Source: Dirofilaria immitis (lineage: Eukaryota; Nematoda; Chromadorea; Rhabditida; Onchocercidae). From it: 64,000 bases of DNA. Within the stretch, counting starts at the first letter, position 1. The number at the start of each line of letters is the position of its first letter. Positions 12,301 through 27,300 of this stretch are shown here, one piece after another. A program made the position numbers and the translations under genes. Location of the stretch: positions 62,001 through 126,000 of the forward strand of contig JAKNDB010000086.1 of NCBI GenBank assembly GCA_024305405.1. Reading direction: 5' to 3'. Under the pieces are notes generated by a model that saw only the letters and a list, made by a program, of their open reading frames with translations, was not told the origin of the DNA and ran no database searches.

Positions 12301-15300
12301 TAGCTATAGCATTTTTTTCTCAAAATTGCATGTTTACAGTTTTTCTTCTTAGAAAATATTCGTAATTTTATTAATTAATTGAAATGACATTTAACGCCAA
12401 CATATTTACATCTACTGCAAATAAACTGATTTCATATTATAAAACTAAATTCAAAACATAAAAATCTACTGTAACAAGTCTGAATTGAAAAACAAACAGC
12501 ATATTAAAAAAATACGAAGTTATGAGTGGAAAAAGAAAAATGAACAAAAAGTAGTGAAAAAAGATAAAAAAATAAACCATTAATCAAAAAAATCAATATG
12601 GACTCTTATATAAAAGTTTTTATAAATTTCTATGTCATGTACAGATAAGATTGAATGAGTTAAACAAATTTTGGATGTCCTCAAGCCATTAGACCATTTA
12701 AAATATCCGGATCTATCTTTTCTTTTTAGTCATTGAATTTATGATAGCTATGTATTTTTACTTTGTCATCATCTGGCACTCCACTACTTAGCTTTTGCGA
12801 ACGAGCTTGGGATGAATCTCATTATATTGCTGATGCTATCCATTTCTTTTATGGTTTTTAGCATCCTTACCAGGTCATTTAAATCAAATTTACCTTTTCT
12901 TATTTTCTCTTACAATTTATCAATTTCCTCCTGACCAACTATCTCAGCAGCTCTTTCAACTAATGAGATAACGTCACCCATGCCAAGTATTCTTTTGCTA
13001 TTCCATCAGGATAAAAGTCGTCAAGGTCGCTTAACTTTTCACCGCAAGCAATGAACTTAATTGGACAGTTAGTTGTCATTTTCATAGAAAGCTAACACCT
13101 AGTTATTTTAGAATATATTTTAGAATAAGCTAGCTTAGTGAATAAAGAAATGCTATAGCTAACACTAGTTATTTTAGAATAAGCTAGCTTAGTAAACAAT
13201 AAAGGTGGTATATTTCAAACCATATTTGAATTAATATAATTAACAGTTTACTAATATTTTTTGTATTCTAACCTCATTCTTAGTGCTACGCCATTTTGAC
13301 ACTTCCATTTTTATTTTGTTTTAAGCCATCTTGCTTTCATGTTCATTTTGTCAATTTCACAGAGTAAAATCAAGATACATCAGTTCTTGCTTTATTAATG
13401 AATTAAAGCAATAATGACAACTTATTCAGGTGGGTGACCAGTTGGCACAGATGGGCGCTGCTACAGCTCAGGTTGTGCAATTGACGGCAGTTACAGATGA
13501 AATAGGTTCGAAAGTTGGCACAGCAATAGCCACCATTGGATCGAATATGCCCGAAATGGGTCGTGGTGTACGCGAACTAGCTGCCTTGATGCCTGATGAA
13601 CAACGGCGTGGTATAACAGTAATTTGATTTTTATAGAAACTTTGAAAAGTTATAAACTGTGCTTTACGAGATAGTTATTTTCACTAAATATTTATTCTCT
13701 TGTATCTTATTAGCTTTAATATTATGCAGTAATAACTGATCAAGATTGATTGTCGAATTTCAAAATTTATTAAAACGAGTAATTTTTCTAGGTGATTTGG
13801 TAGATGCCGCTCGAAAACTGTGTGGTGCTTTTTCCGATTTCTTGAATACAATTAATCCGGAGCATGAAGAAAAACGAACAACTGTACTTGCTGCTGCTGG
13901 ACGTGTTGGTGATTTTTCACAGGCTGTTATAAACACCTTAGATGAACCAACCAGTGAAGTAAGAACATTCCACGATCACTTGGTGCAGCGTGCAAAGAAT
14001 GTAGCTACGTCGACGGCACAACTCGTTCTTCGGTAAATCCTAACTGTTAAATTTTAGACAGGCTTACTTTTCTACAAGAAATATTCTCAGGCATGTGATA
14101 TTAAACTAATACTGATGTTATACTTTATGTATTATGAATTGTGAAACTCGTATTCCTATTTTAATTCGATAAATGTTGTTATATCTTTTGATATTAATTA
14201 GGAAGGAAAGGAAATTTGTTTTTTATTAAAGACGAAATTTAGCATTTTTTTTATTTTTATATGCCAAAATAACAAAATGGTTGATCAACTCAAAATTAAG
14301 AAGACGAAGATTATTATCTCAAAAAAAGAAAATATCAGTTTAAATTACCGAATTAATTTACGAACTGGAAATTTTTCTTGAAAAATTCTTTCTTATGCTA
14401 TGTTGTAAGCTTGTTCTCAATTTTAGGGACTAAAATTTTACTTCTATTTATGTAGCATAATAAAGCAATAATTTATCAGAATTTTGAGGGAAATTTCAAA
14501 ATACACAATTAGACTAATATGTCTAGGGCTAAAACTATATCTGCTGAATGTGAAGAGCCGGCACTGCAAGACAAAGTGATTCATTCTGCTACCCAGTGCG
14601 CTTATGCTACATCTCAGTTGGTAGCCTGTGCTCGAGTCGTAGCGCCAACTATCGATTCTCCCGCATGTCAGGAACAATTAACATCTGCTGCGAAACAGGT
14701 AGCACATGCAGTAGAGGATTTATTAGTAGATGCACAAGATGCATGCACGCGAAGCACTGGTGATGGAAAGAAATCCTTTTCTGACATTCATGAAGCTTCT
14801 CGACAGGTAACTATTTAAAATTTTGAAATCGAAAGGAGATTCATATTTTAAGTTGGGAATTTAATTCTCTCAACAAATGAGTTAAAATATGAAAGTGAAA
14901 TATGATTTATAATGTTAGTGATAAAACTAGGCAGATTTAAATAATGGGCACCAATTTTCAATGATTAAGTATAAAATATTTTGAAAATTAATTTTTAAAA
15001 CAGGATATAATTTTGCCATTCAAAAACAGTACGAATTTAAGGTGACAGCAGCACTGGATGATCTGCTTTTGCACGTGAAGACTTCACCGAAATTAATTCG
15101 CACAACGCAAGAAAATTATGAATATGAACAAATTTTGAATCAGTCCAGAAAGATTATCACATATCAGGTTCCTTCTTGTAGGCAGTTTTTGAATTTATTA
15201 TCTGCATAGTTAAATTGTTTACATATCTATTGCAACGCTCTTGATATTATTAAAATATGGTTTTTCAATTAAAAAAATTAAAATTCCTCAACTAATCACT

Positions 15301-18300
15301 CTCAAATCTCGAAGTTTCTGACTTCGTACACTTATATCAAATATATTTCTTTTCTGAGAAATTGTGCATCGATCTTTTGAATGGACTTTTCATCGATTTG
15401 AGCAAGATGGGCAATATCTTCTGCCTAAATAGATTTTATTTATCTAATATGCATTTACATTTTTAAAAATAACATAAATGTGAAGGAATTTTTATGCACG
15501 ACCAGTTGAGAAATGAATTAAACGTTTTAATTTACAGGGTCCAACCGAAGATATGGTGCGGCAAGGTGAAAGTGCAATACGCCATAGTCGTCTATTAGTT
15601 GAGCAAATGGAGGCAGAAGCGGATCGTGCACCGGAACGTCGTGATCGCTTACTTGATGCAGCTCGTTCAGTGGCGCAGGCTACCAGCCGAATGATCGATG
15701 CTACGAAGGTACAGCATTGAAATAATTTTATTATCTTTAAAATACTTGTTTTGAATTTATGTAAATGCCGATTTTAATTCGATGGAACTTGGGTGGACGA
15801 TGAGCTCGCATGGAAAATGAAAAGGTTATATTCAGGAATGTCAAGTACATCCACAGGCAGCTGAATCACAAGTAGCGTTACGTAATGCTGCCGAAAAACT
15901 GGTAACGGTCACCAGCGAAGCAACCAGTGAGGAACAGTCGAGGAAAACTATGGAACACCTCGAACAGGTCTGATTTTTTTGCTTGCTTGTGACACTTAAG
16001 GATATAAGTTTATGTTTACAATTTAAAAACAATGTGGGAAATTTCTTTGAAAATATTGCAGGCTGCAAAACAAGCAGCAGCCGCGGCAACTCAAACTATA
16101 GCAGCAGTAAATGCTTGTCAGCCTTATATTCAATCGAAAACAGTAACTGAAACATTAATCGTCGAATGTACAGAAACTGCAGAGCGAGTACCACCCCTTA
16201 TTGCATCAATCCGCGAAAGTCAAGCAGCTCGATCTCCCAATGGAAAATTTCATGCTCAAGGCAATTTGATTCGTGATACGACACAGGTAAGCTGAGAAGA
16301 AAATTGCTCTCGTTCATTCGATATCCAAGATTAAGAATAATTTACTGTGTCGAGCAGGTTGTTTGGTGTCTTGGACTCAACAGGAAACAGTTCTGGTTTG
16401 ATTGGTAAGAATGAGATAATTGTAAAAAACATATGAAATGGTTTTGAAAAAATAATATATTTCTTTTTCCCAAGAAGCAAGAGTGCGGAGTTAGAGAGTG
16501 GGGCATCGAAGGTTGTTTTGCAAACTTAGTTCAAGTAATAAGAAAAATTTGGATTTGAATAATAATATAAGATACCAAGAAGATATTTTTGTGCATCATT
16601 GAAATTTCTGGATCTCATTTTGACTGATTTCTATTAGGAAGGCAAAATTGTGGTCAGAACTAGTAGATGTTTAGTTTTTTCTGTAGCATTGCTTATTTAT
16701 TATAAGCTTTTTCATTTTGCTTGTTTGCAGCTGCTTTTTATTTTTTCCCTAATTGCCATCTTTTTTCGTTTTCCTATGCCCCACTCTTCACAGTAACCAT
16801 ATAGATCGTGATATGTATCAGATTCATGGTAATCTTATATTAGCTATTATCCTTTCTACGTGTAGCATAATTTTCGGTATACATTGTCTAGTTTATTTAA
16901 TTTGTGTTTAGGGAACACTACGACATCAATATATCACATAGCATCGTATGAACTTGACTGAGAACTATGTATGAGAACCAACTGTGTATGGTATATCTAT
17001 CGATCAGTGTTTCCAAATGTTATGATTTTTAGAAAGTTCAGCAAAAAATTGTATTGGAAGACAACTACAAATTATTATATAGAATCGTTGATATCTTGCA
17101 AAAAAATTGACTTAATATCTTGCTTTAAAAATTTTACCAAAATTGGTCAGAAATGCTGATGCACCTTCGAAGTAAACTCTCTTGTAGACGAGGCAAATCG
17201 AAGCAGGATCGATGTAATTATCATCTCTTCTATTGGACGCAATCACTAAGGAAACAGGGAAGAATTGAGAATTTTTGGGAATTATTTTTGAATCACAATT
17301 TGCTATTTTCGTGATTTGTATTAATTAACTGCTTATCATCCACTCTTCTTTCGATTTTCGTCGTTTTGGTAATTTCAACTTGATCCATTACTATCTACAA
17401 TGTTATATCATTCATATTTTATCCTTTATTCGAATGCCTTTTTCTGCACTATATTTAAACTTTCTGTTTTTCCTGATGCCATTCATTATGACAATTCTCA
17501 TTTTTTTATATGATCCGTTATGCTGACATATTTTCTTTTAATCCTTCTGATGTACTCTTTTAGATTAAGTTTAGCTTCCTTATTATTGCATTAATGGTGT
17601 TACACTGTGCCTTCAATTCTGTGATTTTCCATCTTAATTGCGTTTTCATTCTTTTTGATGATCTATTTTTTTCATGGAGTGTATCTAACTTCCATCATTT
17701 ATTATGAATGTTATCTAATTTTTACAATCATTAATATTAGTTACTTTTAAGTTTCCCTTCTCCTCAAAATCAAAATATTGTTACAGCAACATGATTGTTT
17801 CCACTGCCATTTGATGAATGTTCGATGAATGGAAGATTTCTGCATAAAGGTGAAGATAAAAATGCCATGAAAGAAATTACCTTCACATTCTTCAGTTTTT
17901 TCTTCTGTTCTTCAACTTGTACGGCATTAATTTCGGCTATAAAAACAATGATCTTAAAAAATAATTCATTTATTTTAAGTAAATTATTTCAAGTCGTTTG
18001 TTGTTTTCAAAAACGAGAAATTTAACACCGAATTGCTGTTTATTATAATTTTTTTTTGAATGTATAGTGCAAAATAAAGCTTGTAGTTTACGCTAATTGT
18101 TTCATATTCAAGTAAATGTTTTGATGAGTTTTTTTGCGAACCTTTTTACTTCATAATTTTTATTTTTCGATTTTTTTAATTTTCGTTTATGAAAGAGTGT
18201 CAAGTTTGAAATAGTAGATTAAATAACAGGTCTGCTAATTTACAGTATTTCCGTTTTTATTGTTAACAGTAATAACAGTATGATTAGTAATAGCTTAAAA

Positions 18301-21300
18301 ATATATGCCTGTACTCCATGTTTGAAATAGCTGTTATTTATGCCATCCAGTCTTAAAATTTTAGTTGCATATGTCGTATTCATTTCTATTCTTGTTGCTA
18401 TATCAAAGGTGGATTTTTCTGAGTTTCGTTGAATTAGTAATCTTGTTTTAATTCGTTGTGGATATAGTTGTGTTTTGGCTTTCTTTATTAACTTTCTATG
18501 GGTTTTCTTTTGAGTTTGTAGCGTAATATTTTGTTTTAGTTCCGTTCGATTGAATTTTCAAACTAGAATGAGTTTCCATCGTCCAGTAATCGATCTTGTG
18601 GATGTAACCGAATATTATTTAAGACTCTCACCTGGATAATAGTCATTGTTTTCATAAAATCGATTCTTTTTCATGAATTTTTCAACTTCTTAATTTTTCA
18701 GGTTTTGCGACCGGCTACTCGACTAGTTGAGGTGGCACGTCAGACAGTACCTTCAATTCTGGAACAGCATGTGGCTATTCATTTGCAATCCACAAGTCAA
18801 CAGCTATCTACGCAACTGGCAGAATTACGAGTTGCTCTGAATAATGCCAAGCAACTCAATTTTGAAATGCAGTTGGCACATTCGGAAGATCTGATTCGAG
18901 AATTGGATAATGAGCTTATTGAAATTGGTCGTGCTGCTCAAAACGAGCAACTTACCGCGGTACCTGGAGAATCAGCTGAAACTGCGAATTCTAAGCTAAC
19001 TAGTGCTGCTAGACAAGTGGGTCAAGTTCGAACTCTTATTAAATAAGTTAGTTAAGTATTCATAGCTTCTATCAAAGTTCTAATTGATAATTATGTTCAG
19101 TATTTTGGAACAGCACGGATCCTTTCATGTTTGAGGTTGGTTCGACGTTAACTCAAATGGTGAGTGCAGTAGCAAGTGGCGATCGTCAACATGTTGGTGC
19201 AAGTGCAGTCGAAGCGGCGCAGTCGTTACGAACATTTGTATCTGCTGTTCACGGAGTATGTTCAACAAGAAAAGACACACCTGTGGATAGGTTAGTCTGT
19301 TCATGTATCACGTAATATTTTCTTTGACGAAAAAATTGAAGTGTACAATATTTCAATGAATTATCAATATTTTAAGATTCATTGTCTCAGCTCGATCGGT
19401 AGTCCACGATTCAGGACGTGTGTTTGATAAAGTACGTGAAGAAGCAACATCTCAGCAACTTAATGATGCTACAAAGCAAGTTGCAATATCACTGCGACAA
19501 TGTTTATCGTGTTTACCGGATACTGAACATGTTGAAAGAGCTGTTAGCCAAATCAAATCATTTAAAGTAGGTATTAGAGTTTAAAAATGCTTAATTTCTT
19601 TATATATTATCATATCATATTCTTTCTAAATATCTGTCCTTAGAAATTGCATTTCATTTTTATTAAACAAGTAGTTAAACTCCTGAAAATTTGAAATTCT
19701 TTTAGGCCCCAGAAACAGCATCTATCGTAGATCTTCGTAGTTCGGCTTCACGACTTATCGAAGCTTGTTCACAGTTGGCAATAAATTTGCAAGCGCCACA
19801 AGAAACAGCAGCTGTCGATGTATTCGTTCGATCATATACTGATTTCCACACCGCTGTTACACAAGCCATCAAACAACAACAGGTTTACTTTTAGTTACAA
19901 AAGGAACGCTAAAATTCATAGTATCATAATATCTATTTTCACTTGTGTTGTCTAAAAAATTTAGCGCCGCAGTATTCCAGATGATATGAGATGTAACTTT
20001 AAAGTGATGTCTTTGGGATTTTTATGTATTATCTTTAAAAGGAAAAAATTTAGGTTGATGTGCAACGACAACAGTGCGTGTCTTATTTAGAAACAGTTCG
20101 GAAAGAAGCAATAAATGTGGTGTGGCGCACCCATACTGCCTCAATGGATGCTGCCAACGCATCAGCTCTACAATTATTATCTCAGTCTACTCGGTCACTT
20201 ACTGAATCCGTGAATGCTATTGTTGAAAATGTGAGCCGTGAGGCTCCTTGGCAACGTGAATGCGACGCAGCATTACGACAGATTCAAGTCAGTTTTGGGC
20301 TTACAATTGACATCACTGAAATCATAACCAATGTTTATTTCAATGGAGTTCATCTCGATATTATTTGCTTCTAGTCTGTACGATATATTTTGGATCGAAC
20401 TAATTTGCCAATCGATAATGAAGGTTATTACGAAAGTTTGGATTCTGTGACGGAACATGCTAAGCGCTTGGGTGAAGGTATGACTGGGATAGCACGGCAT
20501 GCGAAGAATCAGGATACCCATGCACTATGCGAAAGTGTTCATATTGCTGCAGATGCAATCTGTGGTCTTGCTGAGGGAGCTGCTCAGGTTATTTTTCGTT
20601 TTTGGTTTATTTAAGTTATATTGGTTTCTTGGTTTCCCTTTATTTTATAGTAATTCACATTTTCCATTCAGAGTGCTTATTTGATTGGTGTTGCTGATGC
20701 AAAAAGTCAACCAGGATATCCGGCTGTCATCGATACATCAAAATGCCAACGTTCGGTTGAAATTGTGAAACAAATATGTGAGCGCATTGAACGCCTGGAT
20801 TATACCCAACAACAGATTCTTGATGTTTGTTATTCATCCTTACAAATATAACATCCATATTCTTTTTCTAGCATGCAGTAAAAAGTAGTTTCATATTAGT
20901 TCTATAATATGTAATTTAGAGATATAAATAAAATATGAAAAAATTTTTTGCAGACTTATAAATCAACACTTTCGTTTTTTTTACATGTTATATGATAATA
21001 AGTTACAGAGCAAGGATCAAGAGTAGTTTCAAACTTTTGATTTCATTGTTCATTACAGGATGCTACAGTTATTGCCAAGCATACTTCAACACTAGCCAAT
21101 TTATGTCGCGAAGCATCAGAACGGACATCAAATGTAAATCTAAAGAAGCAGTTTATCAACTGTGCCCGAGAAGTTGCATCATCTACAGCTTTGTTGATAA
21201 CAGCTGTGAAACAGTTGGACAGCTCATTCACGTAGATTAATATTTTAAAAATGATTTGTACTAAAAAAATTAGAGCAAAAGAGAAATTTATTTTCAGCGG

Positions 21301-24300
21301 TAATTGTTGAAATCAATAATTTTTGACATGTACAAGGAATTTTTAGAGAGAAGAACCAACAAGAATGTACGGAAGCAGCGCGATCTCTATACACGGCAGC
21401 TCAGCAACTAGAAACATTTGTGGATAATCCGGATTTCGCAGCACTGCCTGCCAAGATATCTACATCGGGTGAAATTGCCCAGAAATCAATTCTATTGTCT
21501 GGCAAGGAAATGCTGGACGCCAGCTGTGAAATGATCAAGTAAATTTATTTTGCTTTTGATTTCTTTCCGCAGAGACTTAAAAACAAAATTGCTATCTTCT
21601 GGTGGATTAATATAATTTCCCTTCCCCAGTTTTAAATGACTTTTGTTTCCAGAACTGCTAAGCAACTTGCTGCGTCCCCAACAGATGCATTAACTTGGCA
21701 GCGCCTTGCTGATAATTCAAAAGTTGTTAGTGAGAGTATCAAACGTTTGGTAACTGCTATTCGTGAACAAGCACCTGGTCAAGTAAAGTCGTTATTTCTT
21801 TCTTTTTATGTTTTGCTATTTGTAAAAAAAACGCTTTCAATTGGAAAGAGATTCTGATAAAGAAATATCACAATCGCTTAAAAAAGATCAAATGTTTTCG
21901 CTATTTTACTCTCAAAAAGGCTCCAGCTGTAGAGTTGTTTCAGGACTTTTCTAAGATTTTTGCTCGAAAAGTTGGTTTTCAGGTAGACTTGGATGCTGCA
22001 ATAGTTCAGCTTCAGCAGATGATTCAGCAGATCGATCGAGCTTCAATGGATGCCTTTCAAGATCAGCTGCCGCGTAGCGCAATTACTGAACAACGAGTTC
22101 ATCAGCAAATTTTACATGCTTGCCAGTCCCTTTATGACAGGTCAGAAATGTGAATATCTCAATAGACCACTTCAGAATTAGTAATTGTTTTGTTTCTAGT
22201 TGTTTTTATCCCTCTCTTTTTGAAATAAATTTAGATTTTCCAGAATTGAATTCATATGTGAAGCAGCAATCAGACATAGTGAAGAACTGGGTCATCGAGT
22301 ACATGAACATATGGAAGCAATGGAGCCATTAGTGCAGTCTTCTATACAATCGGCTTCGATAACATATGACACAAAATCACTGACAACTATTTTTGAACAA
22401 TGCAAAACTGTTGTTGAAGCAGAGCTCCAGATGCTGTATGCGTGCAGAAATGTCAGTGGAAATCCAAAGGTTTCTTTTTATTCATGCAGAAGTGTGAAGT
22501 TTTGTGCGGATATCAATTTCAAGTTAGATAAGAAGTTTTTTTATACTTTTGAGTTTATACTGTCAGTATTTCATTTTATACAGAAAATTTGATTCTTTGG
22601 ATGATTTCATTTTAGGCTCGTGATTTGCATGTAGTATTGTACGATAGTGCTAATCAATTGCGTGATGCACTTACTGAAATGCAACGAAATGTAAATCGTA
22701 TGGCATCTGAAGCTGGTGTTATCCTTGGCGTTGTAGAGAATATATCTAGGTCGATAGCTCTCACTGATGAGGCCACTTCACAAACTATTACGGGAACATT
22801 TACAGATGCACAAACACGTATGATAAATGCGTTGGAGGAAATATCACACCTTGCTACTGACATGCCTCTTACGCTTCCAGAATCGTTGGGATCGCTAGCG
22901 TTGCGGTTTTCTGAGCGGTACTTTTTTCCCCACTAATCTGTTCTATTTTTTTCTTTTTATTTCTACTTTTGTTTTTCATTTCAGCTATTCGGATCTAGCC
23001 ATCGATTCACGCCTTGCAATTGCAACTCTGTCTTCTCCAAATCTAGCGCAGAAATTGCGAGTGGCGGTGCAAAAGTTGGGTACCGCATGCATTGAAGAAG
23101 TTAAAATAGCTGGGCAGCGCCGCGCTCATCCAATGATCAGGCAAATATTTTGAAAAATATTTAGCACGGATTCATTGGTATTCAAAGTATTCATTGTTAT
23201 TAGGTTATTGCTAGAGGGGTGGTAATGGCAACACTGAAATCTGTTAACTTTTTGGCGATAGAACAACAATCGTTCTGTGAAATGAGGGAATAAGGAGTAG
23301 ATGAATGCGGGAAAATGACAAATAAAAGAAATTAGATTGAATGTAGCATTTTAAATTACTTTCAGTAAATCAAACATTTTAGGAATGAAATGAAAAGAAA
23401 AAGCACTCTATTTAGTTCCATTTGCCGAAAATAAAAATGTGATCTAATCAAGTTTCTACTGAACTCGAAGTTTCTCATCATTGTTACTGATTATTTTTAT
23501 CAAATTGTGACATAGAATTTTTTCGCTATCTAAAGTAACAAGTAGGAAACTTAGCAAAGAAGTCATAGAAATGAAAGAGTAATTCATATAAATTGGGAAA
23601 ATGTATAAATTTTTATATTCATGTTTTTCATGCAATAAGTTAAGTGTAGATTTTATTGGGGTATTTAAAACATTTAGTTTGCATTAAGTTTAAAATATTT
23701 TAGCGAGTACTAGATGATTTGTCTCGTGGATCACAAACGGTAGTAGAAAGAGTGGAGGAAGTACTTGCAGCGCTGCATGAGGGATCTCGTGGCACGCAAG
23801 CATGCATCAATGCTGCCAATACTGTCTCCGGTATCATTGGAGATCTCGATACAACGATTATGTTTGCCACTGCCGGGTCGTTGAATCCACAGAAAAATTC
23901 CGAAAAGTTCGAAGACCATAGGTAAGATAATGCACTAAAATTTGCTTTCGCAGTTTGCGCAATTTTAGCTGCTTTTGCATGATGTGTGAAATTGAGAGAA
24001 TTTTAGGAAGCAATTCTAAAACTGCAAAAGCCTTAGTGGAAGATACTAAGGCGCTTGTAGCCGGCGCAGCATCAAATCAGGAGCAACTAGCAGTTGCAGC
24101 ACAGAATGCTGTACGTACTATTGTAAATTTATCAGATGCGGTTAAAAATGGTGCTGTTTCATTATCTTCTGATAATGCTGAAGCTCAAGTTATGGTCATC
24201 CATGCAGGTATAGTGTATTTGTTTTAGAAATATTTCATTGAGAGAAATGTTTTTCCATGAAAATATGTGCAAAACAAATACAACAAGTTGCAGTTCGTGA

Positions 24301-27300
24301 TGTCGCAGCTGCCCTTTCAAATCTAATTCAAGCTACAAAAAATGCATCGGGTCGCTCGTTGCATGATCCTGCTATGGGATACCTCAAAGAAGCAGCTAAG
24401 GTAGTCAACTTCTTTTGTTATCTTGTTTTTAAGTTTTTTTTAATTATCTAAGATGCAGTTCCAAAAATTTTTGTTTTTAACTTGGGAATATATATAATCA
24501 TCATCGATAATCTATAATCTTCCTTAAATATAGTTCAAGGTAGATGTCGTGAAGTATGAAGAATAATGTGGATAGAAATAAATTTCGTTTTTATGTATAC
24601 TTTTTTGTTATAGGTTATGGTAACGAATGTAACATCGTTGCTTAAAACTGTAAAAACGATTGAGGATGAACATCAGCGTGGTACGAGAGCACTGGAAGCA
24701 GCTATTGAAGCTATCGGTCAAGAAATCAGTTTTTATGATAGTGGTGAAACACCGTCAAGAGGTGACATAAATGTCAAAACCGAATGTTTTTTATTATGAT
24801 CAGATGATTATGGATGATGTTTTAATTCAGAAATTTTATGAAAGAAAAAATATTTTATTTCTTTTCGATTAGTCATAGTCATTTAACTTTCAGTTGGTAT
24901 TAAGGAGAAATAATTTTAATTTTTTGATTTTTTCTGAGTTTGTTTTCTCTTTTTCGTTGTGTATATATAGAAGCTTTTATTTTTGGATTACTGATTTACC
25001 ATGTCAAATCATTTTGAAGAAAATGCAGTTATAAATTTAAAAGATTTTATTCACTTCACAATAGTTTCATGATATACTTTAAAGTTGTCAAAAGTTGAAT
25101 TTGTGAGTTTTAAAATATAGCATAGTTTAGGAGAGCTTGAGATAGGAGTTTTTTGCCATATTGCATCAGTCCTACTGCAATTTTCTAGTACTAATAAATA
25201 GCGGATTTTCAAAGATCTCTTTATCTTGTATTAGCAGCAGTAGTAGTAATAGCTGTAGTAGGAAGTTATTATGTCATCCGTATTCTCTAACTTTTGCTTT
25301 ATTTGTAGAGTCAGTTAAAGAAAGGATAAGCTATATGGTACTATTTCAGTAGAATAAATGGCTTCTTTTAATTCACGAATATTCTAGAATGTTCTGTTTA
25401 GGAGGAGCCACAGCAGAAGATCTTATCCGATCAACAAAACAGCTGACTTCAGTAACATCTCGTGCAGCAGCTGCAGCACAAACACTACAACAAAGTGATA
25501 TTATTGCAGCAGCTAATATTGCCCGGCAATCTGTATGTGATTTGTTAACTACCACCCGAACTGCTGCTCTCTCTGCTGATTCTGCCGATGCTAGGTTTAT
25601 GTTAAATTATTATTAGTGGCAGGAGTGATATAAAATGATCCTTTTCTACTCTATACTTTTTGTAAGAAAGGTAAAACTGCTGTATTGTTCTTAGATTTAT
25701 TTAATGCAATAGGCAGGATTTTTTCTGTAGCGACACTTTTGATTATTTTTGTGTCCCTTATACTATTATAATATCTTATCCTCCATTTTATGAAAGAATT
25801 TAATATTTTATAACTAATACCAATCTCTCTCATTTCCTCTAATCTCAAAAATGACTGCTTTTCCTATTCAAGTACAGTTTTATTTCATTCGTTACAGTTT
25901 TGAAAAACAGCAGAGAATTAAATTTTTAATTAACGTAGGCTATAAAGTTTTGAATGGTGAATATTATATTAGGAATGTTTTTAGGTACCGTACATTAGAT
26001 TGCGGACGTGAAGTAGCTGTTCAAGTGCGCTCACTTCTGATAACTCTTCAAACCCTGATCATGCGACGAGATGATCCCAATACTCGGGATGCTTTGATCG
26101 AAGCATCTAAACGAATTGCGAAAGTGAGACTTTTGCAAGACATTCCAAATTTGCTTTTGGTTTTCTTCTTGAATACAGTAATAAAAGAAATTAAAATGAA
26201 ATACTGATACAAAATTCGAAAGCTTTATTAGAAATCTGACTATGAATACTTCATGTAGTGTTTATTCTGGATTTTCCATGTTAGGTAGTTGGTGAACTTG
26301 TAAGCTATGGTGAATTATTGAAAGGTGATTCATGGACTGATCCATCGGATCCAACAGCAGTTGCAGAAAATGAGCTCATCGGCGCCGCAAATTCTATCGA
26401 AGCAGCAGCCGTGAAGCTCTCCCAACTTAGACCACGCCAGACTCAGGTAGACATAAAACTGAAATTATGCGTGTACAGTTTTTGGCAGTTAATTATAGGT
26501 CCGTTATACGTTTTTGAAATTTTTGTTGATCTTGCACTAGACTTTTTCATATTTGTGAATGGCATGTTGTTATTAAAGTGTGTGATGTAGATTCCATGTT
26601 ATTTTCATTATCATAAGTTTCAATTGATAGTGAGTTTCAGATGTTTTTGATGACTTTCTTTCTTCCTAACAACTTGAAAAGAAATGTAAAATTTATTTCC
26701 TGAATTTTTAAATGTTTAAAAATTTTATGCATGCAGTAATAGCAATAGTTGGATGTGTTGTTTGTACCATCCCAGTAATAAGATGATATACTCCTGACCA
26801 TTATGGCAGCACTTCCTGCATATGCAGTGTTGATATGTCTGATATTCTTGGGTTGTGCAAAGTCAACCAGCATCTCAGACGTATCGACCACTGTGTATCG
26901 CTCCATATCCATCTGGCTTTCCCAGTCCTACTCTGTTGCAACTTGGCATTGTTGTGGCTTTATATTGTGTGCTTTGGGTTTACCTGCTTTTAGTTTCTTT
27001 CTTTTTCGCATTTAAATGAAAAGTTGAATTATTGTCCTAGACGTATGGTTTAATATAATGAATGCCACATACGAAATTCTCAATGAGATGTGCTTTATTT
27101 TCTTCTTTTTTCCTGAAAATAACCTTCCAGTATGACTATGAATTGCATTTACCAGAGGGCATGGAAGTGTTGTGCCATAGTGTAAATATGCTGACCTTTT
27201 GCTTCATTTCATTTTCGGTTCTTACTTTACTGAAAAAATCCAAACTTGTCACAAGATTCAGAAAGTAAACGACTCACTAACTTTCGATGAGCAAATTCTG

